In this document: piece after piece, positions 12,661 to 24,600 of the stretch
Numbering within the stretch: the first letter of the stretch is position 1
Layout: every line of letters begins with the position of its first letter
Origin: Dasypus novemcinctus
Lineage: Eukaryota > Chordata > Mammalia > Cingulata > Dasypodidae
Assembly (NCBI RefSeq): GCF_030445035.2
Contig: NC_080689.1
Location: forward strand, 25,821,278 to 25,885,277
Length of the DNA stretch: 64,000 nt
Reading direction: 5' to 3'
Notes under the pieces: model-generated
The model's database searches: none
What the model was told of the DNA's origin: nothing
Seen by the model: the letters and a program-made list of their open reading frames with translations, nothing else
Position numbers and translations under genes: made by a program

Positions 12661-12707
12661 GAAAATACTAGGCCTTCAGGCCAGAACGATCTTGCAGTAA
12701 TTCACCA

Positions 12708-13170
12708 AGATGATGAACACAAATGGAAAGAGGAGAGGCACCCACTATATATCTTCTAGGCCTCTTATAAAACACGGAGTTGTTCCTTTGGCCACAGAAA
12801 GGTGACATCATAGTCATTAAGGGAATGGGCACTGTTCAAAAGGAAATGTCCCACAAACGTTGCCCAGGCAAAACCTGAAAAACCTACAATGTTACCCAGC
12901 ACACTGTTGGTATCATGGTAAACAAACAGGTTAGGGGCAAGATTATTGCCAAGAGAATGTACATACTGAACATATTAGGCACTCTAAGGGCCAAGATAGT
13001 GTCCTAAAATGTGTCAAGGAAAATGATGAGAAAAAGAAGGAAGCCAAAGAGAAAGTCACCTGGATTCAAGTGAAGTGCCAGCATGCTCACCCAGAGAAGC
13101 ACACTTCATGAGAGCCAAGGGAAGAGAGCCTGAGCTACTGGAACCTAGTCCCTACGAATTCACACCATAA
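12708..13170 (+). pseudogene. RPL21: RPL21 processed pseudogene
   Basis: An intron-less copy of ribosomal protein eL21 (60S subunit). The ATG at 12710 starts [19 protein letters not shown], then KHGVVPLAT. Around 12796 about 17 bp are missing, which shifts the frame. Sequence resumes as KGDI and GMGTVQKE, later GKIIAKRMY and [12 protein letters not shown], and near the end [12 protein letters not shown] before a stop at 13168-13170. Several extra frameshifts and stops follow the deletion. Full-length coverage without introns shows retroposition. Any poly(A) tail has been replaced by a TA/CA microsatellite. Not functional. Confidence 0.92.
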
Positions 13171-13179
13171 GAGTTGTTT

Positions 13180-13225
<46 letters not shown>

Positions 13226-13243
13226 ACCTATATATATATATAG
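13180..13243. repeat. (TA)n(CA)n(TA)n microsatellite
   Basis: Compound dinucleotide repeat just after the RPL21 pseudogene, probably grown from its poly(A) tail. Confidence 0.9.
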
Positions 13244-13514
13244 CAACCTATGAATACATAAACAGATAAGCCTATTCGTTGTCCTGCTGTCCTCTGATAA
13301 GCTTATTCAGTGTTCCATTTACAAGTGTAAATGCCATTCTTTTCTCAAAATATTTCTGAAGTTTTCATCAAAAATTTTAACATGAGTTTATTTAAAAACA
13401 TATTTTTAATTTTTAACTTCTAATAAATTGAAGATATTTATTGACAGATATTCTGGGGCCCTCAATTTTTAAATGTAAACAGATCCTGAGACCAAAAGTT
13501 TGAACAACCTACTG

Positions 13515-16050
13515 ATGTAGATATGTTTAACTGTGCTATTTAGTATTAAGGGTTCAGATTACTTAGGATACTTGTTTCAAAAGCTTTTCCTGATGCACTA
13601 TATAACTCCTGTTCCACTAATTCTACTTTGAACAGGCTTTGCCATCTTATTAGTTTCCTCATTAAGGAAGCTGAATAAATTTGATACACGTTCATTGTAT
13701 ATTTTTAAGACAGTCATGTTTAATTTTTTTTTGAAGATTATACTGTTGACAGGAGTATAATCTCAGCTGATATACACAGACATGATACAATTTATTCCTG
13801 AGGTTCTTTTCTCTGCAAAACGTGATGAAGTAACAATAAACACTGAAAATCTCATATGCTTCTTGATTCCCTAGTGAAATGAAATAAAGAGCAGGAGAAA
13901 TCTATAATCTTACTACCCATTAGGAAACATTTCTAATACTGGATCTTAAACTTCAAAATACATCAGAATTGTCTGAGAAGTCTTTTAGAAATGCAGATTT
14001 AAATTCATTATACAATGCGGGTAGGGACCAAGAATATGCATTTAAAACAAGCAGTCCAGATAATTCTAGATTTAAAAGCATACCTTGTAAAACTACCCTC
14101 GACTATTAAAATTGCTGAACTATTCTCTCCGCTTTTCTAAGAGTCATCCATGTACCCCTAACACCTACAAATTAAACGGCAAATCCCTCTGCACAGAACC
14201 TGAGACCCTTCACAATCTGGCCCGTTTGTCCTTACAATCCGTCTCCCACTGCTACATCCACCACTACCACCCTTCATACACCCTACACCAGAGCCTTATC
14301 AGTGCTTCCACAGCACGCTGCGCTCCTCCCTGAGGTCCTCTCTTTCCCTCTTTCTTCCTTTTTTCTGCCTACTTAGGACTATTTATCCTTCACAGAGAGT
14401 TGGTACCATAGGCCTACATGGCTAGCTGCACTCCGAAGCCAGCAGATTTGGCTTCTAATTCCAGAGCCCCACTTCCCTTGGTAAATGTGGGCCACCTCTG
14501 TAACCCTCAAATGACTTGTATATAAAAACAGAGCTAAAAATACCCACACCAGGGTACCAGCGTCATTGCAGGGGCACTGGCAGAATTTAGTTCAGATGCT
14601 AAATGTGCATTTTTACTTTTATTTCTGTAAAACAATTCTCCCGGAAAGAACTGCTCTCTCCTCTCTGTTCTACATGTGAACATTCATTCCTATTATGAAT
14701 ACATTGAATTTAATGGCTTATTTCCTCGTTTGACAGGCTGTATACAATTCTGAGAAGGCTTATGGGCAGATACATAGGAAGCTGCATCAGGATAGCTCTA
14801 AAGACAATCCAAATCAGTAAGGGTAGCCTACACCCTTGGCCCCCCACAAAGCTAGTTACCAGAGGTTTCTTATATCTTAAGGCCAAGGGAGAGAAATGTA
14901 ACCACTGATATTTAGGAGCCCAGTTGCTAAATAAACCACCTAGCTCATCTACAGCAAGCAGTGTATTTATGGGATGAAGTTGACTAGTTCAGCTCATCTG
15001 TTAAAATATTCTGAGCATTTACAATGCACAAAAATAAAAGATAATGTAAAAAATCCAAAGATGCTTAATCCAACTGAGAATTTACTGATGTTTTCCTTTA
15101 TAGCTAAACTAGTAATCACCACTATCCTCTAAAATTTTCCATGTTTATTATCTTCAGGAAGTAGACGGTATGAAGTTAAAAGCAGCTATGATTTGTAACA
15201 TAGATGCTTTTTTTCTTCAACAAATATCATCAATCCCATAAAAAGGATATAAAAGAATGTCTACCAGATTTTGATACACATTCTCATCTAATTCTTCTAA
15301 CAATCCTGAAAGGAAGCTATTAACCCCATTTTATGAAGAACCTGAGTCTCGACTTGTTAGAGAACTGTTTTCCTGAGTACATGAAGTTAGAAGTGGTAGA
15401 ACTGGAATCAAAACTCAACTTTAACTTTTAAGGTTCATCTCCTTTTCCTAGAATTTTAAAGTATTCTTTCAGTTCTAGGTTATGCAAGTTTTCAGGTAGT
15501 CTTGATGTTGTGTGCCTGGCAAACCTAAACTATACCATTTTTAGATGACTTCTTTCTTGTCCTGTTAGTGGCCAAAATGACCATGTTGTTTACTGATTAC
15601 CACATAACTTCTCAATAAAATTAAAAATTTTTTAAATATCTCAAATTACAAAAAAAAAGAGACAAGCATCAGGACCTTCAGTTATCAGACCTTTAGTCAA
15701 ATAGAGCCAAGCAAATTGAGCTTTAAAACAAGCAAAATTGAGAACACAATTTTCTGCCCCCATTAGTACTACTTTCCCAAATGATCTTCACATTTTATTA
15801 AATGATTCATTCACCAACCCTGTGGGTGGGGAAAAATGGTCTCAAAAAAGTAAGAAAACCCATAGTAGTGATTTGAGGTCTAGTGTTATAGCCTCAAAAC
15901 CCCACCCACCCTTGGAAGAATCATGTGGATGTTGAAGAATTACTTAATGACCTGGAAAAATGTCCATATCATATGAAAAACTATCATGTACAGGATAACT
16001 CTATTTTTGTTTAAAATAAGAATACTTTTTATGTAGGAACAGACTTACTA
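13515..16050. other. intergenic with old repeats
   Basis: Contains a MER5-like hAT fragment (about 13940-14090), an L2-like stretch (about 14105-14340, including ACAATCTGGCCCGTTTGTCC) and a MIR (about 15270-15425). No host gene recognised. Confidence 0.6.
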
Positions 16051-16062
16051 ATAAGCACAGGA

Positions 16063-16467
16063 GGGCGGCGGAGTTGGCCCAGTGGTTAGGGCGTCCACCT
16101 ACCACATGGGAGGTCAGCGGTTCAAACCCGGGGCCTCCTTGACCTGTGTGGAGCTGGCCCATGCGCAGTGCTGATGCACACAGGGAGTGCCGTGCCACGT
16201 AAGGGTGTCCCTGGTGTGGGGGAGCCCCAAGCGTAAGGAGTGTGTCCCGTAAGGAGAGCCGCCCAGCACGACAGAAAGTGCAGCCTGCCCAGGAATGGCA
16301 CCACACACATGGAAGAGCTGACACACAAGATGATGCAACAAAAAGAAACACAGATTCCCGTGCTGCTGACAACAACAGAAGCAGACAAAGAAGACACAGC
16401 AAACAGAGCACAGACAACTGGGGTGGGGGTGAAGGGGAGAGAAATAAATAAATAAATAAATAAATAA
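16063..16467 (+). mobile_element. DAS-type SINE
   Basis: Full-length: head GAGTTGGCCCAGTGGTTAGG, box B GGTTCAAACCC, tail (AAAT)6. A perfect 10-bp duplication AAGCACAGGA is at 16053-16062 and 16468-16477. Long minus-strand frames here are artefacts. Confidence 0.93.
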
Positions 16468-16477
16468 AAGCACAGGA

Positions 16478-16887
16478 AAGACTTCAATAGCGTACACATC
16501 AAACTAAGTAGTGCTTCTATGTGGTGTACAATCATGAGGTCAGGTATTTTTCTCACTTTTTGCTTCAAAACTATTTTGTTTCTTAAAGGGTAATATTATG
16601 GGTGATTTTTCACCTTAATTTAGTAAAAAATCTTGTTTTCTCCACCTTTTACTGCTTTTCAGTATACAGCCAAGACAAAATTTGCACATTGAGTTAACAG
16701 ATATTACTACTCCTGTGTCTGGAACTTGGTATTGTTTCAAAACTCTGCAAGTAGGTAGTAAAGTCCTAGTTTGCAAGTCTGAGTTACCTGAGACTTGATA
16801 AAGTAGTTTCTCACCTATTTTGCAAGACTGTTGTGAGGACAAAAAGTGCTAATATATGTATATTGCTGTGACACCCTCCCCTCCACC
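16478..16887. other. intergenic, nothing recognised
   Basis: Single-copy-looking AT-rich sequence just beyond the presumed ATL2 3' end. Confidence 0.5.
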
Positions 16888-16922
16888 TTTTTCTTTTTTT
16901 TTAGGAGGTACCAGGGTTAAAC
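16888..16922 (-). mobile_element. truncated DAS-type SINE tail
   Basis: Minus strand reads TTTAACCCTGGTACCTCCTA then A-rich, matching the end of the short tRNA-type SINEs in this window. Only the last 30-35 bp remain. Confidence 0.5.
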
Positions 16923-16929
16923 AGTCCAC

Positions 16930-18570
16930 AGAATTCATAAAACAGGGTGGTAGGAGAAATGAAAAGACACACTTTTCTGGTGGATTCTTTATGTTTAAAA
17001 ACATGATTTTGATACCAACTTAATACAGATGGAAATAATACAATCCATATAAAACAGGATTTGACGGAGCAAAAGAAATAAACTTAGGTAAATTTAGAGC
17101 TTTTCATGCATGTAACTCAACATCTGAAGTTTCTTCACTTAAAAACCAAACTAGGTGTTCATAAAGAAGGCTATAAAAGTATTACAAAAATGTTAGCCTT
17201 ACATATACCACGAAAAAAGAAAAAAGGAGAAAAAAATTAATAAATCCCCAGCTACACCTAGGCTAATCACAAATTTTTCCTAACAAAGACAGACACAGAA
17301 AAATATCTTTTCACAAGCTTAGCTTCGAGGTACAGTACCTTAGAGCTCTCAATCGGGTGTTTCCCTGCTCATGCTCTTTTCAGTATAAACAAATATGGTT
17401 TATGTAGTAGAATACACACTTGAAAAATTCCTTTAAAAAGAATCACAAGTTTCATTTTATATATACAACAAATTTTAATTATGTACTGAAAATAAATTAC
17501 AGGAAATAACTTTAAAATGCAACAGAGGACAAAATTTCACAACAAACATTCCCAATGAATTCCCTTGGCTGCGGGGAGGGGAGGGAGTGAGATTGCAGTG
17601 CTCAAGGAAGATAAATATCACAAATTTATCAAAAACTTCAAATTGTCTATGCATTCACACACTGACATGAGCCACAAACATTCCTTCACAGGGACTGTAC
17701 TTATTAGCCTACCACAGAACCAGATTTTGCCATAAACTACAAAACTTTTAATACAAAATCGTATTTATATATTTATAATTCATATACATGCCCTATCTGT
17801 GATTTTAGAAAATAAAAGCTACACACTGTACAGACACTCTGAACTCATAGCTGTAGGCAACATTTTTGGATGGAATTTATCCCCCAATAAAATTAATGGC
17901 ATATTTTATGTACATGAAGGCTAAACTGCAAAAAAGACAGTTCAGTTTCCCAGATATGCATCTCCTTTTAGGGCAGGTTTATAAATTTAAAAAGGCAAGA
18001 CAAATGTACACCTCAGAATCACTTTCTTAGCTTCAAGAGTTGTCATGTAATGTCTGTGAAGTTTCTGATACATGCATTTATGTAATACTGGTATTGAAGG
18101 CAATAAAGCAATATGTACTTTTAATGTAGTGGCTCAAAAAAGGCTTCATTGTCATTCCAATCTGATTCTTGGTACAGTGATTCAAAACTTATCTAAAAAG
18201 TAAAATTTCAATGGGATATTCTTAAAGAGACTCTAGATAGATTTCTTAAAATATTTCCCTGAAATATCCTTTTACATAAAACAAATTTCACTAACATTAC
18301 ATTAAGAAAAGAAAAAAAAAGAATTAAACATGGCACAAATGTGCATGAGAAACTAATGCTCCTCAGCCAATCTCCATGTCTTAGGAGCCAATGAAAAGAA
18401 TGCTTAAAACCAACAAACAATTTTCACACTCTGTGGCAGCCATCTGTGAAGCCAGTTATACTAAACTACTTCTACAGTTGATTGTAAACTTTGGTTTATT
18501 TTTATTTGAGTTCTCATTTTACAGCAAGCATGAAAAAAAGGGAGAGTGGAGTCCATGAGGAGATGAACTG
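16930..18570 (-). other. ATL2: ATL2 3' UTR (approximate extent)
   Basis: From the stop codon down to about 16.9 kb the DNA is AT-rich, repeat-free and has no plausible coding frame, as expected for a long 3' UTR. The first AATAAA in the sense direction is only about 75 nt after the stop (TTTATT on plus near 18497). Further down, ATTAAA variants occur at 18120-18125, 17747-17752 and 17474-17479. A truncated DAS-type SINE at about 16888-16922 marks the likely downstream limit. The true cleavage site cannot be fixed by eye. Confidence 0.5.
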
Positions 18571-18690
18571 TCAGTCTGTCTTTAATCTGGCATGATGAGA
18601 CACCTGGTCAGTCAGGCCTGCTTTGATAGAGTTTGTTACAGACTGCCTTATGTTTTCCTCCATCAAATTATCACCCAGGGGCTTCAATAC
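18571..18690 (-). CDS. ATL2: ATL2 exon 13, canonical C-terminus
   Basis: Acceptor ATACCACAG/GTA. 39 codons and a TGA stop at 18571-18573 (about residues 545-583), starting [20 protein letters not shown] and ending RLKTD. This is the amphipathic cytosolic tail that in atlastins perturbs the bilayer to aid fusion. The tail of the main human ATL2 isoform has been reported to be autoinhibitory. Confidence 0.97.
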
Positions 18691-21600
18691 CTGTGGTATG
18701 AGAAATGTGCAAAACAAACAAAAACATGAGGTAAAAAAAGAGTTACATATAAAAATAGATATAAAAATTCAATTCAAAGCAATGAAGAAAATAACCAGGA
18801 ATGTGGGAAATAAAAAGATGCTTCTCTAAAAAAAGTTATGAGGCTACAAATAACACAGTTAGACATTGTTTAATGAAACAAAAATCCCTTTCCTCCTATT
18901 CAAACCATTGACAATTCCTATGAGATGGATGTGCAATTCCATACCCTATATGCAGCATCAAATCTGGTATGTATACAGCATTTATGCAGACCGGCCCAGA
19001 CGGTCCTGCTTATTGTCCTACATGTGTAAGTGTGAACACTTCAGATAGAGAAAAAAGTTAAAAATACTGTCTAATTTTTCTTCTTGTTATTGTTGGATGA
19101 CAGTCTCTGTTGCTGTGCTGATGAAAGAGCACGATGAACCATTCGACGTCTAGTAACTTCAAACAGTTTGGAAAACACCTAAAACATGGAGTGATTCGTT
19201 AGGAGAATGACTTAGAGTGCCTTGAAGTTAGAGTTTAAGACTACAAGAATTTGAGACTTAGTAGGTTTCTCACCTTCCTGGGACTCCTCTGAAGCAAAAG
19301 AAAAGAGAAAGGCAAAGAAATTTAGACAAGGTTTGTTGAAACTGCACAGACCTTCTCTGATTAGTGATCACCTTACCTTGACTACACTGAAAATAATTTT
19401 ACACACTTCAGATTCTTCATTTAACTGGTTTTTGTAATAAAGGCACTTCTAAAACCCTAGTATCAATGCTGTAGAGAAGATAAATATTTTTCAAAAGAGC
19501 ACAGTGTACAACTATTGAAATTTACATTGCAGAAAATTAATGATGGTCCAAAATTTCTAGGTAATATTTTTTTTTAAATAGTAAGGTTGTAATAGTTTTT
19601 AATCCATCTTCTGTTAGAAGATTACAAAGAAACATGAAGTGAGATTTCCTAAGAGGACAAAATTTAAGCTTAACAAATATCCAACCACAAGCCCACACAA
19701 GTCAACTTCCAAATTAGATCTGAAAATATAGAGCATTTCTCTAAAGAGTAAATACAAAATCCAAATTAATAAAGTGGGTCACATTATTATACATAATGTC
19801 AATATACAATTAAACTTCTTCAAAAGATGACTGGTTTCTTCAGTCTTTGATTTTAAAGCCAAAATAAACATGGAACTTTATATCCTATATCTTCAAATAA
19901 GCCCAATATTTCATCGGCCAGAAATGTCATCTGAAAATACCTATTATACTGTCCGTCAGTAACAAGTGCAGCTTTTATTCTGGTCCTTTACATGATGCTC
20001 AATTATTTCACAATGACCATTTTAATGACAACATCCTTATATGGAATTTTCTGCACATGGTCGGTTCCAGCACACGGTTGGCAGATATATAACACAGCTT
20101 TCCTTAGAAGATACATGCCGGGGAAGAATTCACAGACTGACTCTGAATTCTGGTTTGAGGTAAAAGATTATGATTGAAGTTGATTCTTTGCTTGTGGAGT
20201 TTTGCTTGTTCATTAGTAATTTCCACAGTACAGAGAGGTCAAACAGTTTCTTTGGTTAAAGAAATCCCTATAGGATGCTTCCTTGCAGTACACACACATC
20301 AGTAAATTATCACTATCTTTATGAAAGATAACGAAGGTCTGTCTACCATCCAATATTTTTCCTGGAATATAAGTGCATTGCTTCTTGCCGATATTACTAA
20401 GAAACTTCTTTTGCTTTCCTAAAGCACTACACTTCCAAAATTTCTTTTCCTGACTTTAATGAATACTTTACTGATTCTACTGTCTTTTCTCTAAGAGATT
20501 CTGACCTTGCCCAGTGTCTGGTATAATCAGGTCTATGATTAGGAATCTATCCAGAGGCTATTATAGATTAGACTAACCAAAATATTATAATTATGACTTT
20601 AAAAGAAAAAACCTTCAATTCATTCTTTATATACAGATTTTACATCCTAACCAAACAGAAAACATTCTCCTGATATTCCTCATATAAAGGAAAAGTAGGT
20701 ATGCAAATATTAAGGTGGTAAAAAAATCACGGGGATAATGAGATTAGTCACTGAAAAACCAAAAGATAGATACCAACCTGTTCCCATAGTGTTTCAGCAA
20801 TCTGATCAATCACTGTTCCAATTTCTCTGAACTCCCCAGAGTATTTAACATATGCCCAAGTACAAAGAGATGTCAGTGCTAACCCCATGACAAGGTTACA
20901 CAAGACGGCTATAGAGTTTAGGCCAATGAAGCCGGTCAGTCCTGAGATTATATACATAGCAAACATGACCGCAAACAGTGTGGCAGGCGTACGAGCAGCA
21001 TAGAAGATATTTTTGCCATCATTGTGCTTTATAAAATTTGCATAGGTTTCTTCAATTTCAGCCTCAAGCTGGTCCTGATAACGACGACAGAACTCATCTC
21101 CACCCATTTTTTTTACAGAACGAAACTGTTTAATCGCCACTTCTTTTAGATCCAGGTGTTTTCGTTCCAGATCCGAAGGTGCAATGTAAGGCTTGTCCCC
21201 ACCACATACCTGTACAGACAGAATTATAGTAGGACAGATTACATGCAAGAAAATAATTAGCACTTGAAGATATTCCCTGCTCATAGGTTTTAGGTTCAAA
21301 GTCAAACCTACCTGGTACAATTTTAAACTCGTTTATAAAACTCATAACCTCTTTATTTCTTATATTTTTAACTCAATCAGGCAAAAAATTCCGTAGATAT
21401 GACTAATACCAGTAAAACTGAAGACCAAAAAAATTTACATCGCACTCTGTACTTACTTCACATGACCAACCAATATACCATAATAAAAGAAGACTGTTGC
21501 CAAGAGAGTGGGTAAAAGATAACACAGTAAAAAAAGGTATTTCAATGTTTGAGGAGTTAGAAAGCATAGCAGAGAACCTGGTATTGGCATTAAGCTAATG

Positions 21601-24600
21601 TCACTTATATAAGAGGCTACTAATAACAGCACTTTGAACCTTGTGTCAGAAAATATCTCAGTACAGTTTATTTAATAACTTGCCACGAGGACTCTACGCT
21701 CTAACCATGTGAAATATCTTTGCAATAGAATTTTTATTTCTGGCAAAGATGATAAAAGGTTATCAGGGTATGAAGTAACATGACAATACATAAGGAAGAC
21801 AAATTAGCTCAATTATTTTAAATATAAAAATCCTCTATCCCATTCTAGCATTAAATTTAAATTTTAGTACAAACCTGTTCCATACTTTTGCAATAGATAT
21901 CTCTTGCTCCTGCTACTGCAGCAAGATTATTAGCTTCAGCTGTTGCCTTAAAAAAAAAAAAAAAGTAACAATGCAAAAAATACTGGTGATTCTATAAATT
22001 CTGATTAACACAATAAATTACATACAATTAACTTGTCTGGAAATGAACCAGAGAAAAATATTATCAACTCCTGGTTTTCCTTTCCAGGCTCATTTTCCTT
22101 ATGTCAGTAAAAATGACATAAAATTAATTCTAATAAAACTGCCCATCTAATTTTGTTTTGCTTAGACTCATGTTAAAATGGGTTTGTAGAAAATATCATA
22201 TTTGTTCAGGAAATAGACAAAAAATTAAATAGATAGAGCCCCAAAATGTGTTGAGCCTCCAGATGCAAAGAATAAAGAATTACTCATATGATTCTCTCTC
22301 ATAATAAATATTATACAATAGACATTTCCAAATCCCCAAAATTTCTTATGAGTTTTATTAGGAAAAAACCCTTAATTCAGCATAAAACTGGAAAGCTGCA
22401 CAGATTTGTAAAAGTATCACTATATTGTCCCAAAGAATACCATTAAAAACAAAAGTATGCAGAAAAAACAAAAACAAAACAAAAAAACACAACAGAAGCA
22501 GTTCTAAATCATGAATAACAAGAGAAAATAAGTCTTATTCAAACAACATTCATTATTCAAAGACATAGAAAAGATGATTAGTTCAGAGATGCCCACATTA
22601 AGCCACCATTATGCAACAGAAGTTTTCCTATACTTAGAGCAATTGAAGAGAAGTTACCAAGAACTCTTTATTTCTGGTGGCCTATACATGCAGGTCTGCA
22701 ATGTGCAGTTACAAAAGTCACATAAAAGCTCACATCTCATGTATTACTTTAAATGTCTATAATTTATTTGCATATACAGAAGTACTAGGAAAAAAATTCA
22801 ATCCTCCCACCCCACCATTTCCAGCCAATTATCTCAAAATCAAAGAATCTCTCTCCCTCATAAATAAGTACATACACCACACACACACATACACACACAC
22901 TCACACAACTCTCTCTCTCTACCTGAAGCATGGACTTTGGATGTGGAAGTTCCTCTCCTTGATAAATTTTAATGTAAGCCTAAAAAGACAGAAGTATCAT
23001 TACATAGGTGAGATATGTTCTGCATGACCAAAGAAAACTGTTAAAAATAGAAATAGTTCACACCATTAAAAGGAAATTCTAGACTTTAAAATTATACTCT
23101 CTTCTTACATTGCAACTAAGTTAACCCTATACTCAATATTATTAAGTATGTACGTTGCTAAATAATATCCTAGAGAAAGGCTTCTAGGATAAAACACTGC
23201 ATAAAAATTCTATCTTACATTTAAACGTTACATATAAAATGTTATCTACTTCATGAACAGAAATACATAATTCTCCCATACTGCTAATGTTTCAAATAAA
23301 TACATTAGAAAACATTTTAATCCAATATTTTACTTTGATCAGCTTCAATTATTTCAGCTCAAGAAAAAAAAGGAAAAGAGATTATAAATTTTATTATTTT
23401 TGCTTTAAAATAAAGACTAGAAATGTCTTGTACATTTAGATGAAATAGTCATAAGTGAACTACATTTCTTTAATGTAAACAAAGCCATTTAATTTAAGAG
23501 TTTGCTTACCTTAAAGTACTCTACAAGATCTCTACATGTAACTTTAGATCCACTTATTTCTTTTTCTACCAAATTTTCAGGGGCAAGCAGCAATGGAACC
23601 AGATTTCGAAGCTCTCGTTTAAAGTCATCATCAATATCTGGTGGACATGAAATCATTCAACATATCAATCAATTAAAAAAAAAGTAAAGAAATCTCCATT
23701 GGTAAGAATTTATAAAATTCTATTTCACAAAATAAGAGTATACACTATTACCAAACTAGGCTCATTTAAAAAAAGGCTTATCCAAACTTGCCATATTTCC
23801 TAGGAAAAACATTAAAAAGCCCCCCTAATCTACTAGCCCATCTCCCCCATACTCCTTCCAATAATTCATAAAACAAATTGTGAATTACAAAAACAAGTTC
23901 CACAGCAAATAGTAATGCTAACTACATTATACTTTTCAAAAGAGGCAAACAATTCATGAGATTGTAAGTAAATTTTAATACTAGAGTTTTTTTCACCTTT
24001 TGCAGTAATGTTCAAAATAATCCTAAACATTTTTTAAAATTCTACTATCCCTTGAAACAGAAAGACATAAATGCTGATGGCATCAATACATTAAAGCTTT
24101 TGAGTAGACTGTGATAAGATGTAATAGTGAAAAAACCCTTCTTAGCCTTCAAAATAATTGACGTTACAGTGCAGAGCAACAGAGCATATTATAAGATAGG
24201 TTAGCTGATAAGCTAGGCAGTTGCAAACAAACCACTGGAAAGTTAGAAAGATAACACAGAGCATTACAAACACATCATTCACAATGCTTCAAAATGTCTT
24301 CCAGGCTAAGACAGAAAATTTAAGTAATCACATATATTTTTAAAAAAGTTTTGACCTCTAAAAAGTAAGTTCTCATTTTAGCAAGAATGGGAACTCCCAC
24401 CTTTCAATCTCCCATCAAAACTAGGATTAGTTGCAACTTTAAGACCAGGATGTGGCAAAAGGAAGCAACCAAGATTTGAGAAACAATTGTGAATGTGCTT
24501 CCTTACATTCTGTAGCTCTTCATGTTGATTTTGTTTTACCTGAGGGCAGAAGAGGACAGGGTGAAGACATGAAAAGAAGAAAAGAAAAAGTAAAGAAAGA

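Larger units (their letters stand above)
12324..13514. mobile_element. hAT-type DNA transposon relic, host of nested insertions
   Basis: Left end CAGCAGTTCTCAAAGTGTGG and right end (reverse complement) CAGTAGGTTGTTCAAAC form degenerate inverted repeats, with decayed 8-bp flanks ATCTAGGG/ATGTAGAT. Characteristic inner phrases are GTTCCCAAGAAGCTTTTAGG on the left and GGGGCCCTCAATTTTTAAAT on the right. The middle is occupied by two short SINEs and an RPL21 pseudogene. Confidence 0.65.
18691..20777 (-). other. ATL2: ATL2 intron 12 with alternative exons
   Basis: This 2.1-kb interval is spliced out for the canonical isoform. It contains the alternative terminal exon and the microexon. Apart from those it is AT-rich with no recognised repeat or other gene; a 61-codon plus-strand frame near 20 kb is not conserved-looking. 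Confidence 0.85.

Noticed and set aside
16001..16568. Three overlapping minus-strand frames of 127-148 codons
   Set aside because: All read through the reverse strand of a DAS SINE; the same Cys/His/Trp-rich peptides recur at every SINE copy (6.6, 8.4, 11.6, 39.8 and 43 kb).
20748..20777. Readthrough end of exon 12 (frame ends ...VGIYLLVFQ)
   Set aside because: This is intron sequence following the CAG/GTTGGT donor; the protein continues in exon 13 or in the alternative exon.
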